DNA of 64,000 nt from an uncultured Prevotellaceae bacterium (GTDB lineage Bacteria > Bacteroidota > Bacteroidia > Bacteroidales > Bacteroidaceae). The notes under the pieces are model-generated. The model saw only the letters and a program-made list of their open reading frames with translations, searched no databases and was not told where the DNA came from. Below are positions 9,966 through 18,052 of the stretch, one piece after another. A program made the translations under genes and the position numbers. The number at the start of each line of letters is the position of its first letter. Positions within the stretch are counted from its first letter, which is position 1. The stretch covers positions 59,471 to 123,470 of the forward strand of contig ONCH01000007.1 in NCBI GenBank assembly GCA_900316265.1, written 5' to 3'.

Positions 9966-11885
9966 TTAATCTAATTCTTCATAAACAGAATTGTTCGACT
10001 TATATTCAGGCACTATCTCCTTCATTTTCTTGACAGTAGCCATATTATCATAGTTCTTCGATATCTCAATGAGCTTGTCGATATCCTTGGAAACTTTCGA
10101 ATACTCGTAATTGCGAACTTCTGCAATACGAATCTTTTCATGGAACGTAGGTTTAGTTCCTTCTTTATCGTTGAGAACCTCCTCATATAGCTTTTCACCA
10201 GGACGCAGACCAGTATACTTAATCTCTACATTCTTGGCACCACTCAACTTAATCATACGCTTGGCAAGGTCGGCTATACGCACGGGCTTACCCATATCGA
10301 AGACGAAAATTTCGCCACCATTACCCTTTGTACCAGCCTCCAACACCAATTTACAAGCTTCTGGAATAAGCATGAAATAACGAACGATATGCTCGTCAGT
10401 AACTGTTACAGGGCCACCATTGCGAATCTGCTCTTTAAAGAGAGGAATAACTGAACCGTTAGAACCGAGAACATTACCAAAACGGGTGGTAACAAACTGT
10501 GTCTGACAGGTCTTTCCCAATGCCTGAACATAAATCTCACAGATACGCTTAGAACAACCCATGACGTTCGTAGGATTTACAGCCTTGTCAGTAGATACCA
10601 TCACGAACTTCTTCACGCCATATTTCACACTAAGGTCAGCGATTACCTTCGTACCATAGATATTATTCTGCACAGCCTCCGATGGATTTCCTTCCATCAT
10701 AGGAACGTGCTTATAGGCTGCTGCATGGAAGACATAGTCAGGACGGAACTCCTTGAAGATACTTTCCATACGATCCTTCTTACAGATAGAGGTTACAACA
10801 ACCTCTGACTTGACCTTCGGGAAACGCTTCTGCATCATCAACAGCAAATCGTGGTCAGGCGTCTCTGCCTGGTCAATCAGCATCATAGCCTCTGGCTGGT
10901 ATGCTGCTATCTGACGGACCATCTCAGAACCGATACTACCAGCAGCACCCGTAATCATAATTCGTCGGCCATTCAACAATTCACCAACTGATTTCATGTC
11001 GACACGGATTTCATCACGAGGCAATAGGTCTTCTACGCTGACCTCCTTCAAGTGCAAATCATTGTCAAAGTGTTCATCCTTCAGCTCACCATCCTTAACA
11101 CTAACCTCCTTTGCTGACTCCGACATAAAAATCTTTACGCCAGCACCCAGAATCTGGTCTTGCAATTGTTGGTCGTTACGGAAATCATTCGCACGTTGGG
11201 GGGCAATCAATACTGCCTCTATACGCAAACGCTTAATAATCTGCGAAATATCGTCCTTCGCATTATACACATGAAGGCCCATCACCCTGCTGTGACTGTT
11301 AAAATTACCGTCTGCAGCTATAAATCCTTTCACATTGAAGTGCGCAGGACTCTGGGAACGAATATTCTTAGCCAGACCAACTCCACCTTCCATCGCACCA
11401 TATATCAACACACGAATGGCCCTAGCATCAAGTGTCGTCAACTCATACAATGTCTTTACCAACACTCTCAGTCCCCACATCATCAAGGTTGCAATAGAAT
11501 ACATCAGGATGATATGTCGGAACGAAAGATGATAGAAAATATCTACAGGATAATAGAGCACCATAAAGTGCATCAGGTAGGCAATAGCCAGCGAGGATAA
11601 ATTGGCATAGAATACTCTCGTCAGGTCGACAAACGATGAGTAGCGAATAATACCCGAATAAGTATGAAACATACGTGCTCCAAAGAAACCTGGTATTGCA
11701 TACATCACCAATGTTCTCAACAGCATCCATTCAGATATTGTTGTTGTGCGACGGAAGATAAAAATCCAATATGTAACAATGCCGGCCACTACCAGAATCA
11801 GGAAGTCCAACAACAAGATTCCCCAATAGGGTAAAGCATTTCTGCTGAAATACCAGCTTAAGATTCTATTTATAGGTTTTATCAT
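9966..11885 (-). CDS. Membrane-anchored UDP-sugar 4,6-dehydratase (CapD/WbpM/PglF type)
   Basis: Predicted inverting/retaining 4,6-dehydratase acting on UDP-N-acetylhexosamines for surface polysaccharide or glycoprotein synthesis. Residues about 15-140 hold four hydrophobic transmembrane segments, about 150-260 a CoA-binding-like Rossmann domain, and about 305-600 the extended SDR domain with ITGAAGSIGSEM at residue 311 and a FVMVSTDKAVNPTNVMG active-site region, where MVSTDKAV replaces the usual YxxxK as in WbpM/PglF. Length 639 is typical. It heads a unit with the DUF4301 and M3 peptidase genes and has a clear promoter at 11923-11953. Confidence 0.9.
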   Translation of the reverse strand: MIKPINRILSWYFSRNALPYWGILLLDFLILVVAGIVTYWIFIFRRTTTISEWMLLRTLVMYAIPGFFGARMFHTYSGIIRYSSFVDLTRVFYANLSSLAIAYLMHFMVLYYPVDIFYHLSFRHIILMYSIATLMMWGLRVLVKTLYELTTLDARAIRVLIYGAMEGGVGLAKNIRSQSPAHFNVKGFIAADGNFNSHSRVMGLHVYNAKDDISQIIKRLRIEAVLIAPQRANDFRNDQQLQDQILGAGVKIFMSESAKEVSVKDGELKDEHFDNDLHLKEVSVEDLLPRDEIRVDMKSVGELLNGRRIMITGAAGSIGSEMVRQIAAYQPEAMMLIDQAETPDHDLLLMMQKRFPKVKSEVVVTSICKKDRMESIFKEFRPDYVFHAAAYKHVPMMEGNPSEAVQNNIYGTKVIADLSVKYGVKKFVMVSTDKAVNPTNVMGCSKRICEIYVQALGKTCQTQFVTTRFGNVLGSNGSVIPLFKEQIRNGGPVTVTDEHIVRYFMLIPEACKLVLEAGTKGNGGEIFVFDMGKPVRIADLAKRMIKLSGAKNVEIKYTGLRPGEKLYEEVLNDKEGTKPTFHEKIRIAEVRNYEYSKVSKDIDKLIEISKNYDNMATVKKMKEIVPEYKSNNSVYEELD

Positions 11886-11922
11886 AGTACCTTACCAATT
11901 CTCTATATCCAATAATTTGCTG

Positions 11923-11953
11923 CAAATTTACAAAGAATTCTTGCATCTACAAA
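11923..11953 (-). promoter_or_regulatory. Promoter of the dehydratase-DUF4301-dcp unit
   Basis: Minus-strand TAAATTTG (plus 11923-11930) with TTTG (plus 11950-11953) 19 nt upstream, about 38 nt before the dehydratase ATG. Confidence 0.8.
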
Positions 11954-12001
11954 ATATTTATCCATTTATTTTACGGAATGATGCAAAGATTTGACAAAGA
12001 A

Positions 12002-13120
12002 TCAAGAACATACTTCGTTCATGGACACATCATTGTCCTCTATTGGCACTTCTGCTACACGCTGGAAGGGGAAACAAACACCTATCAACAGGGGTGAAAC
12101 GTGAGAGGTGAGAGGTAAAAAATGGGCAGTAAGGAAACGATCATAATAGCCACGACCACGTCCTAATCGGTGACCAGCAGCATCGAATGCCATACCTGGA
12201 ACAAGTACCACATCTATATTATCGTAGTCTGTATACAATTCACCAACAGGTTCCAGAATATGGAACGCTCCTTCAACCAAATCTTCCTGCGAGGTATAGC
12301 GTCGCAATTCCATCGTCTCATCACCCGTTACCTTGGGCAAAACAAGGGTCTTACCCTGTTCTACCAACCAATGGATAAGCAGACGGATATCCACCTCGTC
12401 AGTCAGAGGCCAGTATGCCATTATCACACGACTGTCAGCTAATCGTTTCTTCAACAGCTCTACAACATTTTCTGACATCCCCGACAATTGTTCCAGATGC
12501 TGACGTTTAGCTTCACGCATCTGTTGGCGCAACACGGGTTTGGTAAGCGCCTGACGCGCAGAAAATTCACAACCACAATACTGCTGATTGTAGAATCCAT
12601 ATTCTTTCAGCAATTGGTTTCGACGTTCTTGCAAACCACCCTTCCGCCAGTTCTGTGCCCAGAAAGTGACACCGCCAACAGCCTGCTCAGCAGTATGACC
12701 AGCACGTTCTATCTGCTCCAAACTTTTCCAACGACTGGAGGCCAGTGTCGTAGCAAAATATTTGATATCGAGTTCTGCTGCTTTTCGCGCAGTAGCCATC
12801 AGTCGAATGGTAAAACACTGTTCACAACGTCGTCCACGTTCAGGCTCACCTTCCAGTCCACAGACACTCGTACGCCACGCTTCATGATTGTAGTCATCGT
12901 CTATCCATTCAATGCCCAACGAGGCCGCATGACGCTTACTCTCCTCTTTGCGTATCTCATACTCTTCACGAGGCCATATATTGGGATTATAATAGTAGAT
13001 GGTTGGGCGCACACCATTCGCAATCAGCCATTCAACAATGGCTGACGAGCATGGAGCACAGCACGCATGCAACAACACACGATTACAATCCGCGGGCTTT
13101 CCAAATACGCTCTTTGGCAT
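12002..13120 (-). CDS. queH: QueH (epoxyqueuosine reductase) fused to 5-formyltetrahydrofolate cyclo-ligase
   Basis: One continuous frame carries two enzymes. Residues about 13-185 are QueH, which reduces epoxyqueuosine to queuosine in tRNA: LLHACCAPCSS, GRRCEQCFTIRL, the FATTLASSRWKS region and YCGCEFS supply the metal-binding Cys residues. Residues about 200-372 are 5-FCL (MTHFS), which converts 5-formyl-THF to 5,10-methenyl-THF: PLTDEVDI and the GRGRGYYDRFL signature. The ATG at 13120 overlaps the upstream J-domain gene by 38 nt; a GTG at 13078, just past that stop, is an alternative start. A longer ATG at 13168 is unlikely. A heptad array (12093-12120) inserts a PLTSHVSPL loop after the GRGYYDRF motif. 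Confidence 0.88.
   Translation of the reverse strand: MPKSVFGKPADCNRVLLHACCAPCSSAIVEWLIANGVRPTIYYYNPNIWPREEYEIRKEESKRHAASLGIEWIDDDYNHEAWRTSVCGLEGEPERGRRCEQCFTIRLMATARKAAELDIKYFATTLASSRWKSLEQIERAGHTAEQAVGGVTFWAQNWRKGGLQERRNQLLKEYGFYNQQYCGCEFSARQALTKPVLRQQMREAKRQHLEQLSGMSENVVELLKKRLADSRVIMAYWPLTDEVDIRLLIHWLVEQGKTLVLPKVTGDETMELRRYTSQEDLVEGAFHILEPVGELYTDYDNIDVVLVPGMAFDAAGHRLGRGRGYYDRFLTAHFLPLTSHVSPLLIGVCFPFQRVAEVPIEDNDVSMNEVCS
12093..12120. repeat. 4 x 7-nt tandem array inside the 5-FCL domain
   Basis: Plus-strand units GGTGAAA, CGTGAGA, GGTGAGA and GGTAAAA. The coding strand reads TCTCACC-like heptads and gives a Ser/Thr/Pro/His loop in frame. The unit is almost the same as in the cimA array. 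Confidence 0.8.
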
Positions 13121-13868
13121 CGTTGATTTCCTGGAATTTCTTCTCAGCGGCCTTACGAATGTCCTCACCCAATGCAGCCACCTTATCAGGATGATGGTTC
13201 AGTGCCAAGTTACGGTATGCACGCTTCACCTCAGCATCCGTCGCATCAGGTGAGACACCCAACACCTTATAGGCTGATTCCAAATCGTCCTTACCCATAC
13301 CCAGCATAGAATCAATCTCGTCAGCGGACATCTGCATCCACTGGGCACATTCCTTCATCGCCACGACCTCCGTAGCGTCCACATGCCCATCGGCCTTCGA
13401 AATCATAACGAGGAAGTTCAGCAACTGCAAACGCAGTGAATAGTCCATATTCATAGCTATCTGTCGACAGCAGTCGGCAACGGTATTCTTAAACTGGTGC
13501 TCTCCTACCCGCTTCTGTTCGTCGAATAGACGACGCAAAATCTCATCGCCCTGCTGACTGGCGACATCACCGAAATTCTGACGCAGCATGTTGCGCACCA
13601 GTTCCATCTCAGAGTGCATTACCTTGCCGTCTGCCTTGATGATATAGGAGGCAAGCACCAACATCGAAAACAGGAAACTGTTTCGTTGTCCTTGTGCAGC
13701 CCTCGCTTGATAGCCACTATAGCCATCAAAGGTTCCTTGTGTTTCAGGGCTATTCACCCCATCGAGCATATTGTCAAAATAATGCCCCAACACAATACCA
13801 GCTAGTGCTCCCAAGGGACCACCGCTCATGAATCCGAGGATACCTCCAATCCATTTTCCTAATGCCAT
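13083..13868 (-). CDS. DjlA-like co-chaperone (TerB domain plus J domain)
   Basis: Probable DnaK partner. Residues 1-30 are a glycine-rich hydrophobic segment (GGILGFMSGGPLGALAGIVLGHYFD) that could be a membrane anchor, as in DjlA. Residues about 45-170 form a TerB-like helical domain (KADGKVMHSEMELVRNML). Residues about 195-261 are a C-terminal J domain (YKVLGVSPDATDAEVKRAYR) with the HPD motif in NHHPDKVAAL. Length 261 matches DjlA. It starts 4 nt after tyrA, so it is probably transcribed with the aromatic operon, though it has no evident link to aromatic synthesis. Confidence 0.88.
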   Translation of the reverse strand: MALGKWIGGILGFMSGGPLGALAGIVLGHYFDNMLDGVNSPETQGTFDGYSGYQARAAQGQRNSFLFSMLVLASYIIKADGKVMHSEMELVRNMLRQNFGDVASQQGDEILRRLFDEQKRVGEHQFKNTVADCCRQIAMNMDYSLRLQLLNFLVMISKADGHVDATEVVAMKECAQWMQMSADEIDSMLGMGKDDLESAYKVLGVSPDATDAEVKRAYRNLALNHHPDKVAALGEDIRKAAEKKFQEINDAKERIWKARGL

Positions 13869-13872
13869 CGTT

Positions 13873-14667
13873 CTATCGTTTGATTTCTATGTCGCGCTTT
13901 ACGTTGGTTCGAATCTTCGTCAGATAACCCTTCATACCCTCGGCATCCTTCTGATCGATAATCTCCAAAAGCTCTTTCAGCTCGGTACGAATCTGTGCCA
14001 CCTGGTCGTGTGTAAAGGGGTTAAAAAGTATTTCCTGCAACAGGTAGTCATCCTCATTCAACACTCCCTTTGCGATACGCATGTGGCGCTTGAAGGTGGT
14101 ACCTGGTGCATCCTGATGCTTCATGACAGCAGCAAAGACAAAAGTGCTGACAAAGGGGATAGACAATGAGTAGGCTACCGTCTTATCGTGCTCCTCGAAA
14201 GTGTACTCATAGATGTTAAGTCCCAACTTCTGATAAAGGTCCTTGAAGAAGATACGTCCCATATAGTCACCCTCACTGATGATGATAGCATTCTCCTCAG
14301 AGAGCTGCTGAAGATTGGCAAACGTTGGTCCGAACATCGGGTGAGTAGACACATAGCGCATACCAGTCTGTTCATAGAACTCTTTCATATCCGTCTTCAC
14401 TGAAGCGATATCACTAATGATACAGTCCTTAGGCAAGAAAGGCATCACCTCCTTGAATACAGGGATGGTATATTTCAGCGTAACAGCATTGATAAGTAGT
14501 TCGGGCTTGAACTCCTTAATCTCGTCGTAACTCGTGAAGCGCTGACAGTTGTAGGTAAAACGCATACGTTTGGCATCGCGCTCATAGACAGCTACCTCAT
14601 GCTCAAAGCTCAGCAGGTCGATGAAGAAACTACCCATCTTTCCTGCTCCTAATACTAATATTCTCAT
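13873..14667 (-). CDS. tyrA: Prephenate dehydrogenase
   Basis: Oxidises prephenate to 4-hydroxyphenylpyruvate (tyrosine branch). The N-terminal NAD-binding Rossmann motif is ILVLGAGKMGSFF (residues 3-15); STHPMFGPTFANL near residue 110 is the conserved prephenate-dehydrogenase active-site segment. Length 264 lacks any C-terminal ACT domain, so no intrinsic ACT-type regulation is expected. Its ATG overlaps the DAHP synthase/chorismate mutase stop by 4 nt. Regulation is probably through the operon attenuator at 17808-17949. Confidence 0.93.
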   Translation of the reverse strand: MRILVLGAGKMGSFFIDLLSFEHEVAVYERDAKRMRFTYNCQRFTSYDEIKEFKPELLINAVTLKYTIPVFKEVMPFLPKDCIISDIASVKTDMKEFYEQTGMRYVSTHPMFGPTFANLQQLSEENAIIISEGDYMGRIFFKDLYQKLGLNIYEYTFEEHDKTVAYSLSIPFVSTFVFAAVMKHQDAPGTTFKRHMRIAKGVLNEDDYLLQEILFNPFTHDQVAQIRTELKELLEIIDQKDAEGMKGYLTKIRTNVKRDIEIKR

Positions 14668-15728
14668 TTGTTGACGATTTCTATCTGCTGACGGACACTC
14701 TCTTCGTGAATACTCTCAAAGACCTTGGCAACAAACTCAGCATCCATACCAGTCAATGTACCCTGTACACCACGCTTCTCCAGAATCTCATTGTAGCGGG
14801 AAGACTGCAAAACGGTCATATTGTGTTCCTTCTTGTAATTTCCTATCTCGCGACAGACAGCCATACGCTTCGACAGGATTTCCATCAACTGATTGTCAAG
14901 GTCGTCAATCTGCTTACGCAACTGCTGAATGCTCTCCGTAGTAACGTGTTCGTCACGGATAACCAGCAACGACAGGATGTAGTCAAGTACATCAGGTGTC
15001 ACCTGCTGTTTGGCATCGCTCCAGGCCTTCTCCGGATCGCAATGGCTCTCCACTATCAGACCATCAAAGCCCAGGTCCATTGCCTGCTGACACAGGGGAG
15101 CAATCAACTCACGACGACCACCAATATGCGAGGGGTCACACATGATGGGCAACTCAGGAATGCGACGATGCAGCTCGATGGGAATCTGCCACATTGGAGC
15201 ATTGCGATAGATTTTCTGCTCGTAGCTAGAGAAACCGCGATGAATAGCTCCCAGACGTTTGACACCAGCCTGATTCAGACGCTGCAAAGCGCCAATCCAT
15301 AATTCCAAATCAGGATTCACAGGGTTCTTGACAAGCACAGGGACATCGACACCCCTCAAAGCATCTGCCAAGGACTGCATCGCAAATGGATTAGCAGTAG
15401 TACGTGCACCGATCCACAGGATATCTACGCCGTATTTCAGTGCCAGCTCTGCATGTTCCGGAGTTGCCACCTCGGTAGCTACCTGCATCTTGGTCTCCTC
15501 CTTCACCTGCTTCATCCAGACCAGTGCGGGTTCACCATGTCCTTCAAAACCACCTGGTTTGGTACGGGGCTTCCACACCCCCGCGCGGAAATTATGACAG
15601 CCTTTCAGTGCCAACTGGCGGGCAGTTTCCATCACTTGCTCCTCAGTCTCAGCACTGCAGGGACCTGCAATGACGAAGGGGCGTTCGTTGTCACTCGGTA
15701 AATTCAACGGTTGAAGTTCCAGTTCCAT
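14664..15728 (-). CDS. Bifunctional DAHP synthase / chorismate mutase
   Basis: Two steps of aromatic synthesis in one protein. Residues about 1-255 are a type I-beta (KDO8P-like) DAHP synthase, with VIAGPCSAETEEQ at about 19, the NFRAGVWKPRTKPGGFEG segment and the ICDPSHIGGRREL metal-binding motif. Residues about 262-354 are an AroQ-class chorismate mutase (LRKQIDDLDNQLMEILSKRM). In such fusions the mutase domain commonly mediates feedback inhibition by prephenate or chorismate; here that is inference. It lies between the aminotransferase and tyrA genes in the phe/tyr operon. An AT-rich octamer array fills the 38-nt gap upstream. Confidence 0.95.
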   Translation of the reverse strand: MELELQPLNLPSDNERPFVIAGPCSAETEEQVMETARQLALKGCHNFRAGVWKPRTKPGGFEGHGEPALVWMKQVKEETKMQVATEVATPEHAELALKYGVDILWIGARTTANPFAMQSLADALRGVDVPVLVKNPVNPDLELWIGALQRLNQAGVKRLGAIHRGFSSYEQKIYRNAPMWQIPIELHRRIPELPIMCDPSHIGGRRELIAPLCQQAMDLGFDGLIVESHCDPEKAWSDAKQQVTPDVLDYILSLLVIRDEHVTTESIQQLRKQIDDLDNQLMEILSKRMAVCREIGNYKKEHNMTVLQSSRYNEILEKRGVQGTLTGMDAEFVAKVFESIHEESVRQQIEIVNK

Positions 15729-15755
15729 AATTATATTATATTATTTTATTTTACA

Positions 15756-15787
15756 ATTTCACTATTTTACTTTTTTACTATTTTCTC
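15756..15787. repeat. 4 x 8-nt tandem array at the aminotransferase 3' end
   Basis: Units ATTTCACT, ATTTTACT, TTTTTACT and ATTTTCTC run from the spacer into the last codons of the aminotransferase gene (stop at 15767). It falls in the same class of short arrays seen elsewhere. Confidence 0.6.
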
Positions 15788-16945
15788 GATGCGTTCGAGT
15801 GCTTGTTGTATTTTCTCTTCCTTGGCACAAAGTGAGATACGGATATAGCGCTCACCGTTGCTTCCAAAGATAAAGCCTGGGGTTATAAAGACTCGAGCCT
15901 CATGGAGTACACGTTCTGTCAAATCTTCTACGTTCTGGATGTTTGCAGGAATCTTACCCCATAGGAACATGCCCACCTGATTCTTGTCGTAGGTACAACC
16001 TAACACATCCATAATCTTCTCTGCCCACTGGCGACGACGGGCGTATGTCTCGATATTAAACTCACGATGCCAAGCCTCGTCATTCTTGTATGCCTCAGCT
16101 GCAGCCAGTTGGATGCCTCGGAACGTTCCGCTCTCAATATTCGACTGCACCTTCAAAATCCACTGAATAAACTGGGCATTCGAGGCACAGAGACCCACAC
16201 GCCAACCAGGCATATTGTGACTCTTCGACATAGAATTGAACTCAATACAGCAGTCCTTGGCACCTGGAATCTGCAAGATGCTTAGGTGTTCCTCGTTGAG
16301 GATAAAACTATAGGGGTTATCGTTGACGACGACGATATCATGCTCCTTGGCAAAGCGCACCAGGCGCTCATAGGTTTCCATGCGGGCCCGTCCGCCAGTA
16401 GGCATATTGGGATAGTTGGTCCACATCAGCTTCACCTTCGATAGATCCATTTTCTCCAACTCGTCAAAGTCGGGTTGCCAGCCATTATCCTCACGCAAGT
16501 CGTAATTCACAATCTTCGCACCCAGTATCTTAGATAAAGAGGTATAGGTGGGATAGCCGGGATTAGGAACCAATACCTCATCGGCAGGATTGACGAACGC
16601 CAACGTGACGTGAAGAATACCCTCCTTCGAACCAATCAATGGCAACACCTCACTCTTGGCATCCAAATCAACATCATACCAGCGCTTGTAGAACTGAGTC
16701 ATAGCCTCGCGCAACTCTGGTGTACCCTGCGTGGGTTGATAGCCGTGGGCATTGGGCTGCTTGGCCACTTCACACAGTTTGTTGATGGTCTGCTCAGATG
16801 GTGGCATATCCGGACTACCGATAGCAAGACTAATAATATCCTTGCCCTCAGCATTCATTTGAGCCACCTCCTTCAGTTTGCGACTGAAGTAGTACTCTTG
16901 TACGAGACTAAGTCTCTCTGCTGGTTCAATTTGTTTGTTTGCCAT
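15767..16945 (-). CDS. PLP-dependent aminotransferase, probably aromatic (class I/II)
   Basis: A 392-residue fold-type I aminotransferase. WTNYPNMPTGGRA holds the substrate/PLP segment, VVNDNPYSF the PLP-binding Asp-x-x-Tyr, and FNSMSKSHNMPGWRVG the Schiff-base Lys near residue 240, with the family's C-terminal Arg in RYIRISLC. Position between pheA and the DAHP synthase strongly suggests that it transaminates phenylpyruvate and 4-hydroxyphenylpyruvate, but the sequence alone also fits aspartate- or LL-DAP-type aminotransferases. It overlaps pheA by 20 nt. Confidence 0.88.
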   Translation of the reverse strand: MANKQIEPAERLSLVQEYYFSRKLKEVAQMNAEGKDIISLAIGSPDMPPSEQTINKLCEVAKQPNAHGYQPTQGTPELREAMTQFYKRWYDVDLDAKSEVLPLIGSKEGILHVTLAFVNPADEVLVPNPGYPTYTSLSKILGAKIVNYDLREDNGWQPDFDELEKMDLSKVKLMWTNYPNMPTGGRARMETYERLVRFAKEHDIVVVNDNPYSFILNEEHLSILQIPGAKDCCIEFNSMSKSHNMPGWRVGLCASNAQFIQWILKVQSNIESGTFRGIQLAAAEAYKNDEAWHREFNIETYARRRQWAEKIMDVLGCTYDKNQVGMFLWGKIPANIQNVEDLTERVLHEARVFITPGFIFGSNGERYIRISLCAKEEKIQQALERIEKIVKK

Positions 16946-17768
16946 CTTTATATTCTCCTAAAATCTTGAAATCCTTGGTCAATGGAATAATTGCATCTAT
17001 CGACTGACGGTATCGTGTCAGGTCGTCGTACATCACATCGACATAGAACAGGTATTCCCACTCTTTACCAATGATAGGCAACGACTGTATCTTGGTCAGG
17101 TTGATGTGATAGAACGACAAGATAGCCAATACATGTGCCAGCGAGCCTTGCTCGTGAGGCAGTGAGAACACCATGCTACTCTTGTTTGTCTCCGTCAATG
17201 GGCGCAACAGGTCTGCCTTATTGGGATTGCTGACCACCAGGAAACGGGTGAAGTTATGCTTGTTATCCTCGATGTGGTCCTCCAGCACCTTCAGGCCATA
17301 GAGCTTTGCAGCCTCCGCATGACAGATAGCTGCCCATCCCCTGTGCTGTCCCTCAGCAATCATCTTCGCTGAACCAGCGGTATCCTCAGCCTCCACATTC
17401 TTCATTTGCGGATGCTGGGCAAGGAACTGGCGACACTGCATCAGCGCCACAGGGTGTGAATGCACTTCGGTAATGGTATCCCAGTCATCCTCAGGCAGAC
17501 AGCAGATGCTATGGGAAATATGCAGCTTATGTTCGCCAACAATAGTGGTACCGCTGTCGCGCAACAACTCGTAGTTGTGCAACAACGAACCTGCAATAGT
17601 GTTTTCAATAGCCAGCATACCTATGGCTGTCGGGTCTTGCTTCAGATTCCAGAAGACCTCCTCGAAGGTGTTGCAACAGATGAGTTGTATCTGCTCGTTC
17701 TCGAAATAGAGCTGGGTAGCAATGTCGTGAAACGACCCTACCAGTCCTTGTATTGCTATTCGTTTCAT
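16926..17768 (-). CDS. pheA: Prephenate dehydratase
   Basis: Converts prephenate to phenylpyruvate. Residues 1-180 are the dehydratase domain with the catalytic TRF motif in NFTRFLVV; residues about 195-275 are an ACT domain. In the ACT domain the usual Phe-binding ESRP motif reads QSLP (KIQSLPIIG) and the GALV segment reads GSLAHVL, so phenylalanine feedback may be changed. First gene after the Phe/Tyr leader peptide and attenuator, followed by an overlapping aminotransferase gene. Length 280 is typical of monofunctional PheA. Confidence 0.95.
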   Translation of the reverse strand: MKRIAIQGLVGSFHDIATQLYFENEQIQLICCNTFEEVFWNLKQDPTAIGMLAIENTIAGSLLHNYELLRDSGTTIVGEHKLHISHSICCLPEDDWDTITEVHSHPVALMQCRQFLAQHPQMKNVEAEDTAGSAKMIAEGQHRGWAAICHAEAAKLYGLKVLEDHIEDNKHNFTRFLVVSNPNKADLLRPLTETNKSSMVFSLPHEQGSLAHVLAILSFYHINLTKIQSLPIIGKEWEYLFYVDVMYDDLTRYRQSIDAIIPLTKDFKILGEYKDGKQTN

Positions 17769-17807
17769 ATATTCTTTAACTAGTCAAAATTCTTCTATCT
17801 TCTAGAC

Positions 17808-17843
17808 AAAAACTCCGCTTTCACTTGTTTGTGAAGCGGAGCC
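17808..17843 (-). terminator. Attenuator terminator of the phe/tyr operon
   Basis: Minus-strand GGCTCCGCTTCAC, a short loop, then GTGAAAGCGGAG and TTTTT form a strong intrinsic terminator. Its first strand contains CCGCTTCACAA (plus 17829-17839 as the complement), which pairs perfectly over 11 nt with TTGTGAAGCGG inside the leader ORF (plus 17886-17896), giving an alternative antiterminator. Confidence 0.9.
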
Positions 17844-17871
17844 TTATTTGTATTCTGTTCATGCTTTAATC

Positions 17872-17949
17872 TTACATACGACCTACCGCTTCACAATTGC
17901 TTGTAAAGTAAAAGTAATAGCCGTAGAAATAAGGATTAAACATGTTCAT
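17872..17949 (-). CDS. phe/tyr operon leader peptide (25 aa)
   Basis: A 25-codon ORF, MNMFNPYFYGYYFYF followed by TSNCEAVGRM, with four Phe and five Tyr among residues 4-15. Such a run is the hallmark of ribosome-mediated attenuation by aromatic aminoacyl-tRNA supply. The codons after the run encode the antiterminator strand. A promoter lies 26 nt upstream and the operon's pheA follows the terminator. Confidence 0.9.
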   Translation of the reverse strand: MNMFNPYFYGYYFYFTSNCEAVGRM

Positions 17950-17975
17950 TGTCTCTATTTTATGTTTATCGACTG

Positions 17976-18007
17976 CAAAAATAAAACTTTTTCGTGAATC
18001 TGCCAAA
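17976..18007 (-). promoter_or_regulatory. Promoter of the phe/tyr operon
   Basis: Minus-strand TATTTTTG (plus 17976-17983) with TTTG (plus 18004-18007) 20 nt upstream. This is the same geometry as the leu operon promoter. Confidence 0.85.
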
Positions 18008-18052
18008 CATTTTGATAGAAAAATCACGCTTATGGCAAATATTTGTCACATT

